NCBI RefSeq assembly: GCF_013409255.1
Contig: NZ_JACCAS010000002.1
Span: 3,338,001-3,402,000 of the forward strand
Direction: 5' to 3'
Source of the DNA: Paraburkholderia bryophila
GTDB lineage: Bacteria; Pseudomonadota; Gammaproteobacteria; Burkholderiales; Burkholderiaceae
DNA length: 64,000 nucleotides
Of this stretch, positions 43,718 through 52,364 are shown one piece after another; positions within the stretch are counted from its first letter, which is position 1; each line of letters opens with the position of its first letter. The position numbers and the translations under genes are program-made. The notes beneath the pieces were generated by a model. It saw only the letters and a list, made by a program, of their open reading frames with translations. It ran no database searches and was not told where the DNA came from.

Positions 43718-44710
43718 TCACGATGATGAGCCGTAAAAGTGCGCGCGCGGATCGAAGCTGAAAGACCGACGCATCGTGTCGTAAGCGGCCTTCGCGGCGT
43801 CGCTGTCCGCGGGCGGCAGCACGAGATTCAGAACCACGTACAGATCGCCCGGTGGGTTGGCGGGAATCCCCTTGCCTCTCAACCTGAGACGCCGTCCGCC
43901 TGCCGAGCCGGCCGGCACGGTCATCTCGACCGAGCCGTCGACGGTCGGCACCGTAACTTGCGCGCCGAGCGCCGCTTCCCACGGCGCGACCGGCAATTCG
44001 ATGGAGACGTCGCGGCCATCCACGCGAAAACGCGGATGCTCGCGAAAGCCGACTTCGAGGTAGAGATCGCCCGCGTTGTCGGGCGTCGAGCCAGGACTAC
44101 CCTGACCCGCCAGCCGCAAGTGCTGCCCCGCGCGAATGCCTTTCGGAATGGCGACGTCGAGCGTGCGCGTTTCCAGCGTGACGTGGCCTTGCGGGTCGAC
44201 CACCGGCATCTGTAGGGAAATGGAGCGCTGCGCGCCCCGATAGGCATCTTCGAGATCGATCAGCACCTTCGCGTGGTGATCTTCGCCGCGCATGTCGAAC
44301 GGCCGGTGCTGCGCATGCGCCCCGTGTCGACCCTGTGGGCCGTGCGCGCCGCCGCCGAACATCTGCTCGAAGAACGAATGAAAATCGGCCTGCGCGCCGG
44401 CCTCGTCACCCCCTCTGCCCGCACCGCTGCCGCCGCCACGGAATTCGAAGCCCTCGTCCCAGTTCGGCGGCGGCTGAAACTCCTGACCGTTGCGCCATTC
44501 GCTGCCCATGCGATCGTAGGCAGCGCGCTTCTCCGGGTCCTTGAGCACTTCGTAGGCTTCGCCCAGTTCCTTGAAGCGCTCTTCGGCGTCGGCCTGCTTG
44601 CTGACGTCCGGGTGATACTTGCGCGCGAGCTTGCGGTACGAGCGTTTGATGTCGTCCTGAGACGCATCGCGCTCGAGAGCAAGCACCTCGTAATAGTCCT
44701 TGTATTTCAT
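43718..44710 (-). CDS. cbpA: CbpA, curved-DNA-binding DnaJ-type co-chaperone
   Basis: A 330-residue DnaJ paralogue. Residues 1-70 form the J domain with HPD at 33-35, then a Gly/Phe-rich segment (FRGGGSGAGRGGDEAGAQAD, SFFEQMFGGG), no zinc-finger domain, and the two C-terminal substrate-binding barrels (GIRAGQHLRLAGQGSPGSTP; RRLRLRGKGIPANPPGDLYV). It stimulates DnaK and binds nucleoid DNA under stress. It is co-transcribed with cbpM and sits at the edge of a low-oxygen/stress cluster. Confidence 0.95.
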   Translation of the reverse strand: MKYKDYYEVLALERDASQDDIKRSYRKLARKYHPDVSKQADAEERFKELGEAYEVLKDPEKRAAYDRMGSEWRNGQEFQPPPNWDEGFEFRGGGSGAGRGGDEAGAQADFHSFFEQMFGGGAHGPQGRHGAHAQHRPFDMRGEDHHAKVLIDLEDAYRGAQRSISLQMPVVDPQGHVTLETRTLDVAIPKGIRAGQHLRLAGQGSPGSTPDNAGDLYLEVGFREHPRFRVDGRDVSIELPVAPWEAALGAQVTVPTVDGSVEMTVPAGSAGGRRLRLRGKGIPANPPGDLYVVLNLVLPPADSDAAKAAYDTMRRSFSFDPRAHFYGSSS

Positions 44711-44853
44711 TCTTGCGGCAGCTCCTTGAGGTCAGGAAGCAGCGGCGCGGCGCCTGCGCGCCGCACGGCAGTCACCGATTTACTTTATACCAATCTGGGC
44801 GGCCCGCCAGTGGCGCAGCCCACAGGGAAACCCGCCCCGCCGGCGGTGGGCGG

Positions 44854-45543
44854 TCAAATGCCGGGCAGCACCGGATAAGGCTCCGTGTGGTCTTCCACCC
44901 GCTTCACGCCCGGAATACCTTCGGCCGCCACCCGCACCGCCTCGACGGCTTCCATCGAATGGAAGACGCCCCAGAGGTGAATCACGCCGTCCGTCACGAC
45001 GACGTTGCGCCCCGCGAACGCCCACGTATGACCGGCCAGTTCGCCGAGCAGCATCGCGCGGATCTCGCGATCGGAGAAGGTGGTGTCGGCTGCGGGTTCC
45101 TCGGGCAGGCTCGCCAGCGCCTGAACCAGATTGGCGCGGCTGACAATGCCCGTGAGTTGTCCCGCCTCGGTGACCGGCACGCGTTTGATGCGCCGCGTTT
45201 CGAGCAGGTTGGCGACTTCGCCGAGCGGCATGTTTTCGTCGACCGAGACGACCGGGGTCGACATGATGTCCTGCACGTGCAACGCGTGCGACTTGACGTA
45301 GCCACGGGCGTCGTCGTTCGTGGAGAACAGTTCGAGCCACGACGATCGGCGGCGTTGCTCCGTGCCGATCTCCACGCGGTGCAGCAGATCGCCTTCGCTG
45401 ATCATGCCGATCAACTGGCCAGCTGCATCGACCACGGGCGCGCCGCTGATCTTGCGCTCCACGAAAATGCGCGCGACTTCGCGCACGGTCATCTCGGGTT
45501 TGACGGCAATGACGTTGCTGGTCATCACATCGGCTGCACGCAT
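44854..45543 (-). CDS. CBS-pair and BON domain protein
   Basis: A 229-residue cytosolic protein. Two CBS motifs (MTSNVIAVKPEMTVREVARI with KISGAPVVDAAGQLIGMISE; MSTPVVSVDENMPLGEVANL with RIKRVPVTEAGQLTGIVSRA) make an adenosine-nucleotide-binding Bateman module, followed by a BON domain (VVVTDGVIHLWGVFHSMEAV). Such proteins are common in stress and low-oxygen loci of Burkholderia and may sense energy charge. It reads in the same direction as cbpA and the alcohol dehydrogenase but is separated from both by more than 100 bases. Confidence 0.92.
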   Translation of the reverse strand: MRAADVMTSNVIAVKPEMTVREVARIFVERKISGAPVVDAAGQLIGMISEGDLLHRVEIGTEQRRRSSWLELFSTNDDARGYVKSHALHVQDIMSTPVVSVDENMPLGEVANLLETRRIKRVPVTEAGQLTGIVSRANLVQALASLPEEPAADTTFSDREIRAMLLGELAGHTWAFAGRNVVVTDGVIHLWGVFHSMEAVEAVRVAAEGIPGVKRVEDHTEPYPVLPGI

Positions 45544-45649
45544 GATGAATCTCCCTGACGGTTGCGTAGAATGTTTGGCCGCACGGCCCCGCCGGGCGAC
45601 TGGTTCGTTGAGTACGGCTACTGCCTTGAGGCCCTATGACGCACGGCGG

Positions 45650-46690
45650 TTACGACACTTCGATAATCACTTTCAGCGCATGCGTTTCGGCCGCGCGGCT
45701 GAAGGTGTCGTAAGCGCCGGCCATGTCTTCGAGCTGGAAGCGGTGCGTGATGAGCCGCGTGGGATCGATGCGTCCCGCGCTCACGGTTTTCAGCAGCATT
45801 GGCGTGCTGATCGTGTCGACCAGCCGCGTGGTGATCGAGATATTGCGATCCCACAGCTTGTCTAGATGCAGATCGGCCTTGACGCCGTGCACGCCGACGT
45901 TGGCGATCACGCCGCCCGGCGCGACAAGCGCTTCACACAACTCGAAGGTTGCGGGCACACCGACCGCTTCGATCGCGCAATCGACGCCGATCTGTCCAGT
46001 CAGCGCGAGCACCGCATCGACCGGATCGACCCGGCCGCTGTCGATGCACGCCGTGGCGCCGAAGCGGCTCGCCACCTCCAGCCGGTTCGGGTCGAGATCG
46101 ATCATCACGATCTGAGCCGGCGAATAGAGTTGCGCGGTCAGCAGCGCGGCGAGGCCGATCGGCCCCGCGCCGACGATCGCCACGGTGCTGCCGGGCTGGA
46201 CCTTGCCGTTGAGCACGCCGCACTCGAAGCCGGTCGGCAGAATGTCCGACAGCATCACCAGCGCTTCTTCGTCGGCGCCCGCGGGAATCGGATACAGACT
46301 CGTTTCGGCGTGCGGGATGCGCACGTACTCGGCCTGGGTGCCGTCGATCCGGTTGCCGAGAATCCAACCGCCGGTGGTGCAATGCGAGTACATCGCGCGG
46401 CGGCAGTAGTCGCAGCGGCCGCACGATGAAATACACGAAATCAGCACGCGGTCGCCGGCCTTCAGCGTCGACACGGCCGCGCCGACTTCCTCGATCACGC
46501 CTACGCCTTCGTGGCCAAGCACGCGTCCGGGCTCGCAGCTCGGCACGTCGCCCTTGAGGATATGCAGATCGGTGCCGCAAATCGTGGTGCGCGTCATGCG
46601 GACGATCGCATCCGTAGGTGCGATGAGGGTGGGCATCGGCCGTTCGTCGAGCGACTTCTTGCCGGGACCGTGATACACGAGCGCTTTCAT
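45650..46690 (-). CDS. Zinc-dependent alcohol dehydrogenase
   Basis: A 346-residue medium-chain dehydrogenase. Catalytic zinc ligands are in ICGTDLHILKG and LGHEGVGVIEE; the structural zinc site is CGRCDYCRRAMYSHC; the NAD-binding Gly motif is VAIVGAGPIGLAALLTA. It resembles the Tdh/formaldehyde-type branch (KALVYHGPGKKSLDERPMPT start). ATG 46690 fits this opening; 22 upstream in-frame residues do not. A perfect FNR box lies 66-79 bases upstream with a suitable -10, so it is probably induced at low oxygen, where it could reoxidise NADH by reducing aldehydes. Confidence 0.93.
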   Translation of the reverse strand: MKALVYHGPGKKSLDERPMPTLIAPTDAIVRMTRTTICGTDLHILKGDVPSCEPGRVLGHEGVGVIEEVGAAVSTLKAGDRVLISCISSCGRCDYCRRAMYSHCTTGGWILGNRIDGTQAEYVRIPHAETSLYPIPAGADEEALVMLSDILPTGFECGVLNGKVQPGSTVAIVGAGPIGLAALLTAQLYSPAQIVMIDLDPNRLEVASRFGATACIDSGRVDPVDAVLALTGQIGVDCAIEAVGVPATFELCEALVAPGGVIANVGVHGVKADLHLDKLWDRNISITTRLVDTISTPMLLKTVSAGRIDPTRLITHRFQLEDMAGAYDTFSRAAETHALKVIIEVS

Positions 46691-46728
46691 GTGCTGCCTC
46701 CGTGGTACGCAATGAAGTTGCAGGACTG

Positions 46729-46769
46729 ACTTTAAGCTCGCCCACGCCCCGCCCATTGATGTGCATCAA
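46729..46769 (-). promoter_or_regulatory. Perfect FNR/ANR box and -10 for the alcohol dehydrogenase
   Basis: TTGAT-GTGC-ATCAA at 46756-46769 matches the FNR consensus TTGAT-N4-ATCAA at all ten positions. On the minus strand TAAAGT (46729-46734; 4/6) lies where a -10 element should be for a class II site centred near -41. The box lies between the divergent dehydrogenase and oleate hydratase and might act on both. Confidence 0.75.
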
Positions 46770-46915
46770 GCGATCCCTTTGCCCGCATAGGCCGCGCTCG
46801 CTCCGACCGTTGCTTGATCCAACGCAACCGCCTCGGCGCGGGCCGCGCGTATGTTGAGCCAACGTCCGCTGTCCGTATTGGGGGTATGGCGGCGTTTATC
46901 GAAAGGACCTCACTC

Positions 46916-48559
46916 GTGCAAAAAACTGATCCGCTTCACGCCGCAACTCGCCATGCCGACCTCGCTACCGACCGACTCGCCGACGCGGCGGACGGCCAGT
47001 TCTATCTGGTCGGCGGCGGCATCGCCGCGATGGCGGCCGCGGCCTTCCTGATTCGCGACGGACGCGTACGCGGCCGCAACATCACGATTCTGGAAGCGCT
47101 CGACAAACCCGGCGGCAGCCTGGACGGCGCGGGCACGGCGCAAAGCGGTTACGTGGTGCGCGGCGGGCGCATGCTCGAAAGCAAGTATCTGTGCACCTAC
47201 GATCTGTTCTCGTCGATCCCCACGCTCGACGACAGCAAGAGCGTCACCCAGGAAATCTTCGACTGGAACGAGACGATCCGCACCTCGTCGACCTCGCGGC
47301 TCGTCAGGAACGGCCGGCGCGAAGCCGCGCCCGCGTACGGCCTCGACGAAAAACATCTGCTTACGCTGGGCCGTCTGTCGATCGAACCGGAAGGGATGCT
47401 TGCCGACAGCCGGATCGCCGACCACTTCGATGCGTCGTTCTTCGAGACCAATTTCTGGCTGATGTGGTGCACGACCTTCGCATTCCAGCCGTGGCATAGC
47501 GCGGTCGAATTCCGCCGCTATCTGCTGCGTTTCGCGCATATGTCGGCGGGCTTCAACCAGTTGCACGGCATCATGCGCACGGTCTACAACCAGTACGATT
47601 CGATGGTGCTGCCGCTGCGCCGCTGGCTCGACGATCACGGCGTGGTCTTCGAAGCGGACACCTGCGTGACCGATCTGCTGGTCGACGAGACGGACACGCT
47701 CAATCGCGTGCGCGGGCTGGTCTGTGAAACCGCGCAGCGGCGCTTCGAGTTGCCGGTCGGCCCCGCCGACAAGGTGATCGTCACGCTCGGTTCGATGACC
47801 GCGGCGTCGAGTCTCGGCGGCATGGATCGTCCCGCGCCGTTGAACACCGTCGACAGTACCGGCGCCTGGCGTCTGTGGAAAAACATTGCCGCGGGCCGGC
47901 CCGAGTTCGGCCATCCGAGCGTGTTCGCCGACCACACCGATGCGTCGAAATGGCTCTCTTTCACCGTGACGCTGCGCGATCCGACGCTGTTCCGGCTGAT
48001 CCGCGATCTGACCGGCAACGTGCCCGGTGAAGGCGGCCTGATCACGTTTCCGGAATCGAGCTGGCTGGCCTCGATCGTGTTGCCGCATCAGCCGCATTTC
48101 ATCGGCCAGCCGGCCGACGTGCAGGTGTTGTGGGGCTATGGGCTGCGCGTCGACGAGCCGGGCGATTTCGTCGGCAAACCGATGCATGCCTGCACCGGCC
48201 GCGAAATCCTGACGGAGATGCTCGGTCATCTGCAGATCGAAGCCGAAGCCGCGCGGATCCTCGATCACGCCAATTGCATTCCATGCATGATGCCGTTCAT
48301 CACGAGTCAGTTTCTGCCGCGCAAACATGGCGACCGGCCGGCCGTGACGCCGGAAGGCTGGCGCAATCTCGCCTTCATCGGGCAGTTCTGCGAGTTGCCC
48401 GACGACGTGGTGTTCACGGTGGAGTATTCGGTGCGCTCGGCGCAGAACGCCGCTTATGCGTTGCTCGATCTCGATCGTGCGGCGCCGGCGGTCTACAAGG
48501 GTCTGCACGATCCACGGGTCGTGCATCAGGCGTTCTCGTCGCTGCGGGACCGGACGTAA
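46916..48559 (+). CDS. ohyA: Oleate hydratase (myosin-cross-reactive antigen family)
   Basis: A 547-residue FAD enzyme that adds water to the cis-9 double bond of unsaturated fatty acids, giving 10-hydroxy fatty acids. The FAD-binding start is FYLVGGGIAAMAAAAFLIRD with LEALDKPGGSLDGAGTAQSG; other family signatures are RMLESKYLCTYDLFSSIPTL, ETNFWLMWCTTFAFQPWHSA and FIGQFCELPDDVVFTVEYSV. GTG 46916 has an AAAGGA at eight bases; ATG 46886 is an alternative with poor ribosome-site spacing. It diverges from the alcohol dehydrogenase across the FNR box, suggesting expression when oxygen is low or membranes are stressed. Confidence 0.92.
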   Translation: MQKTDPLHAATRHADLATDRLADAADGQFYLVGGGIAAMAAAAFLIRDGRVRGRNITILEALDKPGGSLDGAGTAQSGYVVRGGRMLESKYLCTYDLFSSIPTLDDSKSVTQEIFDWNETIRTSSTSRLVRNGRREAAPAYGLDEKHLLTLGRLSIEPEGMLADSRIADHFDASFFETNFWLMWCTTFAFQPWHSAVEFRRYLLRFAHMSAGFNQLHGIMRTVYNQYDSMVLPLRRWLDDHGVVFEADTCVTDLLVDETDTLNRVRGLVCETAQRRFELPVGPADKVIVTLGSMTAASSLGGMDRPAPLNTVDSTGAWRLWKNIAAGRPEFGHPSVFADHTDASKWLSFTVTLRDPTLFRLIRDLTGNVPGEGGLITFPESSWLASIVLPHQPHFIGQPADVQVLWGYGLRVDEPGDFVGKPMHACTGREILTEMLGHLQIEAEAARILDHANCIPCMMPFITSQFLPRKHGDRPAVTPEGWRNLAFIGQFCELPDDVVFTVEYSVRSAQNAAYALLDLDRAAPAVYKGLHDPRVVHQAFSSLRDRT

Positions 48560-48573
48560 AGAGGGTAAAGAGC

Positions 48574-48614
48574 GTGATCTGAATCAACGCCGCGCGGCCT
48601 CGCGCTCATAGACT
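48574..48614 (+). promoter_or_regulatory. FNR/ANR box (9/10) and -10 for the universal stress protein
   Basis: GTGAT-CTGA-ATCAA at 48574-48587 differs from the FNR consensus at one base. TAGACT (48609-48614; 4/6) is at the right distance for a class II promoter, and the start codon is 46 bases further on. Confidence 0.65.
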
Positions 48615-48660
48615 CAGGGCACACGTTCGCGCGTCGTTCGTTCACCATCGGAGCATTGCC

Positions 48661-49497
48661 ATGAGCTACAGGACCCTCGTCGTTCATCTGGATACGAGTC
48701 TGCGTGCGCATCCGCGTCTCGAACTCGCTATCACCCTCGCCAGGCAGTTCGGCGCGCATCTGACCGGCGTGTTTGCGCTGTACACGCCGAATCCGCGTTC
48801 GCTCGACGTGATGTCAGGCGCGTCCGGCTACTTCGAGGCGCACGAGCAGTTGCGTGCCGAGCGGCGCGGCGCGCTCGAACGGCTCTTTCATGCCGAACTG
48901 AAGCGCGCCCAGGTGCCGGGCGAGTGGCTCGCCACCCGTGAGGCGGCCACGCTCGCCATGCCGCAACTGGGCCGTTGCGCGGACCTGATCATTGCCGGTC
49001 AGGACGATCCGCAAGATTCGGAGGCGTACGTCGGCGACAATTTCGCGGCCAACCTCGTGCTGTCCGCCGGCCGGCCGGTGCTGCTGGTGCCCTACGCGGG
49101 CAGCGTCGAGTCGGCCGGGACACACGTCATGGTCGGCTGGGACGGCAGCCGCGAAGCCGCCCGCGCGGTCCACGACGCGCTGCCGTTCATGCGCTCGGCC
49201 GCGCGTGTCACGGTCGTGGCGGTGAACCGCGCGCATCGCGATCCGACTGCGCGGATTCCGGCGGCCGGCATCGCCATGGCAATCGCCCGGCATGGCGTCC
49301 ATGTCGAGACCCGCGACGTTACGGTCGATTCGGAGGCGTCCATCGGCGATACGCTGCTGTCGGAAGCGGCCGGACTCGGCGCGGACCTGCTGGTGATGGG
49401 CGGTTATGGCCGTACGCGCTGGCAGGAACTGGTGCTGGGCGGCGCGACCCGCACCGTGATGCAGTCGATGACCTTGCCGGTGCTGCTGTCGCATTGA
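48661..49497 (+). CDS. Tandem universal stress protein
   Basis: A 278-residue protein with two Usp folds (MSYRTLVVHLDTSLRAHPRL at the start; GTHVMVGWDGSREAARAVHD at about residue 151). The second half keeps the ATP-binding pattern GGYGRTRWQELVLGGATRTV; the first half looks degenerate. Such tandem proteins are abundant in Burkholderia low-oxygen loci. The promoter has an FNR-type box, so ANR control is likely. It appears monocistronic, followed by a 259-base gap. Confidence 0.9.
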   Translation: MSYRTLVVHLDTSLRAHPRLELAITLARQFGAHLTGVFALYTPNPRSLDVMSGASGYFEAHEQLRAERRGALERLFHAELKRAQVPGEWLATREAATLAMPQLGRCADLIIAGQDDPQDSEAYVGDNFAANLVLSAGRPVLLVPYAGSVESAGTHVMVGWDGSREAARAVHDALPFMRSAARVTVVAVNRAHRDPTARIPAAGIAMAIARHGVHVETRDVTVDSEASIGDTLLSEAAGLGADLLVMGGYGRTRWQELVLGGATRTVMQSMTLPVLLSH

Positions 49498-49756
49498 GCC
49501 GGCGAGCCGGGTTGTCATGCCGGCCGCACTGGTACGAATCTCGTAAATCGCGGAAAATGCGCGGAGCGGGTATGGCGCGGGGCTTCCATGAGGAGGCGCC
49601 GCGCGGCCATCGCTGCATTACTCGCTGCTTTACTCGCTGATTGTCGATTACCGATTGCTGGCCGCGCTCGTCCGTCGAGATATCGCGCCGTTCCTGATCC
49701 GCCGCGCGCTGATATCGGCTCGCGTTGCGGATCGCTCTTCACTCCAGGAGGCGTTC

Positions 49757-51142
49757 ATGCCCTGTCGCGGTAAAACGCCCCTTGAAGCAAAATCGCTTTC
49801 GTCTGCGCCGACGCGCGCACCGACCACCCGGCGGTTGCGCCGCCCCGCCTTGATCGCGGCGACAACCCTCGCGGTCGCGCTCGCCATTGCCTTTACTGCG
49901 TGGCAGTGGGCCGTTGCAAGTTTCGCCGGCGACACCCCCGCAGCCGCTCACACCCTGCTGGCCGCGTATGTGATCGCAGCCTGCCTGCTCTGCGCCCTTG
50001 CGTTCGTCCTCGCCCTGCAACACGGCGGCTCCAGCGCGACCAACGAGGCGCTCGACCAGTCGAGCCTGAACGAAGCGCGCATGATGGGCATCATCCGTTC
50101 GTCGATGGAAGCCATCATCACCGTCGACGAACGCCAGAACATCGTCATCTTCAATCCCATGGCCGAGCATGTTTTCGGTTGCAGCGCGCACGAGGCGATC
50201 GGCGCGTCGCTGGCTCGCTTCATCCCCGAGCGGTTTCGTGCGGGCCATGACCGGCATGTTGCCCAGTTCGGCGTCACCGGTGTCTCCGAGCGGCAAATGG
50301 GCAAGCAGCAGCGCGTGCTGTTCGGCCTGAGAAGCAACGGCGAGGAGTTTCCGATCGAGGCGTCGATCTCGCAGGTGCGCGACGGCGACAGCAAGCTCTA
50401 CACGGTGATGCTGCGCGACATCACCGAGCGCTTCCAGGCGGAAAGCGCGCAACGCAAATCGCGCGAGGAACTGCGCGAGCTGTCGGCCAATCTGCAAAAG
50501 GTGCGCGAGGAAGAGAAGACCCGCATCGCCCGTGAATTGCATGACGACCTCGGCCAGCAATTGACCGCGCTGAAAATGGACCTCTCGTCGGTCGAGCAGG
50601 CGCTCGACACCCGCGCCGCCCCCGAGGTGCTGCAACAGCTCGGCGGCATGCGCCGGCTGATCGATGCGACGGTCGCGTCGGTGCGGCGGATCGCCGCCGA
50701 CCTGCGGCCGGTCATGCTCGACGACCTCGGCCTGATTCCGGCGATCGAATGGCTCGCCAACGACTTCACGAACCGCTACGGGATCGACGTGGATCGCGAC
50801 GTCGAGGTCGGCGACGCGAATTTCACACCGGCCGGCGCGACCACGCTGTTTCGTATCGTGCAAGAGGCGCTGACCAACGTCGCGCGTCACGCGGAGGCCA
50901 CGCTCGTCACGCTCACCGTGCGGCTGGACGCGGACACCTGCATTGTGCGGATCGCGGACAATGGCCACGGCGCGAGCCGCTCCACCGCGCCCACCGAAAA
51001 ATCATTCGGCTTGCTCGGCATACGCGAACGCGCGCACATGCTGGGCGGCACCGTCGACATTCACACGATCAACGGCCAGGGTTTCGCGCTGACGGTGCGT
51101 TTCCCGGCCACGGCCGTGCAACAGCAGGAGATGCAAACATGA
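49757..51142 (+). CDS. PAS-containing NarX/DesK-type sensor histidine kinase
   Basis: A 461-residue inner-membrane kinase. Two transmembrane helices (about 31-52 and 67-87) enclose a very short periplasmic loop. A PAS domain spans about 108-225 (IRSSMEAIITVDERQNIVIF; DITERFQAES). HisKA_3 has the phosphorylated His262 (ARELHDDLGQQLTALKMDL), and the HATPase has FRIVQEALTNVARHAEATLV and FGLLGIRERAHMLGG. The tiny sensor loop points to PAS-based cytosolic sensing, perhaps redox or oxygen, but no haem-binding His was identified. AGGAGGCGTTC precedes ATG 49757. It overlaps the response regulator gene. Confidence 0.92.
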   Translation: MPCRGKTPLEAKSLSSAPTRAPTTRRLRRPALIAATTLAVALAIAFTAWQWAVASFAGDTPAAAHTLLAAYVIAACLLCALAFVLALQHGGSSATNEALDQSSLNEARMMGIIRSSMEAIITVDERQNIVIFNPMAEHVFGCSAHEAIGASLARFIPERFRAGHDRHVAQFGVTGVSERQMGKQQRVLFGLRSNGEEFPIEASISQVRDGDSKLYTVMLRDITERFQAESAQRKSREELRELSANLQKVREEEKTRIARELHDDLGQQLTALKMDLSSVEQALDTRAAPEVLQQLGGMRRLIDATVASVRRIAADLRPVMLDDLGLIPAIEWLANDFTNRYGIDVDRDVEVGDANFTPAGATTLFRIVQEALTNVARHAEATLVTLTVRLDADTCIVRIADNGHGASRSTAPTEKSFGLLGIRERAHMLGGTVDIHTINGQGFALTVRFPATAVQQQEMQT

Positions 51143-51786
51143 TTCGAGTGCTGATAGCCGACGATCACGCGCTGGTGCGCGACGGTCTGCGGCATATCCT
51201 GCGCAACGCCAACGGCTTCGAAGTGGTCGGCGAGGCCAACGACGGCGCGAGCGCGATCGCGCTGGTCCGCTCGCAAGCCGCCGAGGTGCTCGTGCTCGAT
51301 CTGTCGATGCCCGGTCGCAACGGCGTCGAGCTGATCAAACAGATCAAGGAGGAAATGCCGGCGCTGCGGATTCTCGTGCTGACCATGCATGCCGAGCAGC
51401 AATACGCGGTGCGCGCATTCAAGGCGGGCGCGTCGGGCTATCTGACCAAGGAAAGCGCCAGTGCGGAACTGGTCGCGGCGGTCTCCAAAGTAGCGTCCGG
51501 CGGCGTCTACGTGAGCCTCGCGATGGCCGAGCGTTTCGCGCAGAGCCTCAACGAGCCGGCCGACACGTTGCCGCATCAACGGCTGTCGGATCGCGAATTC
51601 GATGTGTTCCGCCGCATCGCCGCCGGCCAGACGCTCACCGAGATTGCCGGCGAACTGTGCGTCAGCAGCAAGACGGTCAGCACGTACAAGACGCGCATCT
51701 TCGAGAAAATGCAGATGCCGCACGAAGCGGCGCTGGTGCGCTACGCGCTGCGCCACAAACTGCTCGGTGACGACGACGAGATTTGA
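51139..51786 (+). CDS. NarL/FixJ-type response regulator
   Basis: A 215-residue response regulator. The receiver has acidic D8/D9, phosphorylation site D54 (LVLDLSMPGRNG) and Lys near 104 (GYLTKESAS). The LuxR-type DNA-binding domain is at about 148-210 (LSDREFDVFRRIAAGQTLTE, VSSKTVSTYKTRIFEKMQMP). Its ATG overlaps the kinase stop (ATGA), making a cognate pair. A likely target is the palindrome 51 bases downstream of its stop, ahead of the receiver-fnr genes. Confidence 0.93.
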   Translation: MIRVLIADDHALVRDGLRHILRNANGFEVVGEANDGASAIALVRSQAAEVLVLDLSMPGRNGVELIKQIKEEMPALRILVLTMHAEQQYAVRAFKAGASGYLTKESASAELVAAVSKVASGGVYVSLAMAERFAQSLNEPADTLPHQRLSDREFDVFRRIAAGQTLTEIAGELCVSSKTVSTYKTRIFEKMQMPHEAALVRYALRHKLLGDDDEI

Positions 51787-51836
51787 CGCGTCGCGCATCG
51801 GTCACGCCCCCGCTGTTCTTCTAACTGCAACACCTT

Positions 51837-51858
51837 CGTGTAGGAAATTCCCTACACG
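51837..51858. promoter_or_regulatory. Palindrome upstream of the receiver-fnr operon
   Basis: Arms CGTGTAGG (51837-51844) and CCTACACG (51851-51858) are perfectly complementary around AAATTC. It lies 74 bases before the receiver gene's ATG. GTAGG-AAATTC-CCTAC resembles sites of FixJ/NarL-class regulators such as the one encoded just upstream. Confidence 0.55.
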
Positions 51859-51932
51859 ACTTCCTCCTCGCCTACCTGAAGTTCGTTCAGCGCCGATTTC
51901 TTTTTGAGATAGCGCGCCCGATACTTCCAGCC

Positions 51933-52364
51933 ATGAACTCAAGCCCGTCACAACACGCATTGCGCGTGTTCCTCGTCGAGGATGCGCTGGCCATTCGGGC
52001 GCGCATGGCGGCTCGTCTGGGTGCGATCGAAGGGGTCGAAATCGTCGGTGAAGCCGAGGAACCGGAAGCCGCGCTCGCGGCGATCGGCGCGAGTGCCGCC
52101 GACGTCGTGGTGCTCGATCTGCGCCTCGCGGGCGGCACCGGTCTGGAGTTGTTGCAGCACCTCGCACAGCGCAACTCGCCGGTCGTCGCGATGGTGCTGA
52201 CGAACCATTCCGGCGCGTGGTTCCGGCAAGCCTGCCTGACGAACGGCGCGCGCTACTTCTTCGACAAGACGAGCGAATTCGATCTTGCCTGTCACACCAT
52301 CAAGCGACTTGCCCACGCGCATTCCGCACGGGATCTCTATCATCTGGGAGCACACCATGTCTGA
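51933..52364 (+). CDS. Single-domain response regulator
   Basis: A 143-residue lone receiver (CheY-like) domain with acidic E16/D17, phosphorylation site D62 (VVVLDLRLAGGTG), T90 and K112 (YFFDKTSEFDL). There is no output domain; the C-terminus is a short helix ending HLGAHHV. It may act as a phosphate sink or partner for the NarX-like kinase. Its 3' end overlaps the fnr start by eight bases, so the two are translationally coupled. Confidence 0.88.
   Translation: MNSSPSQHALRVFLVEDALAIRARMAARLGAIEGVEIVGEAEEPEAALAAIGASAADVVVLDLRLAGGTGLELLQHLAQRNSPVVAMVLTNHSGAWFRQACLTNGARYFFDKTSEFDLACHTIKRLAHAHSARDLYHLGAHHV

Noticed and set aside
49533..49545. TACGA/TCGTA dyad upstream of the histidine kinase gene as a regulator site
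   Set aside because: Only five-base arms with a three-base centre and no resemblance to the stronger palindrome before the receiver gene; expected by chance.
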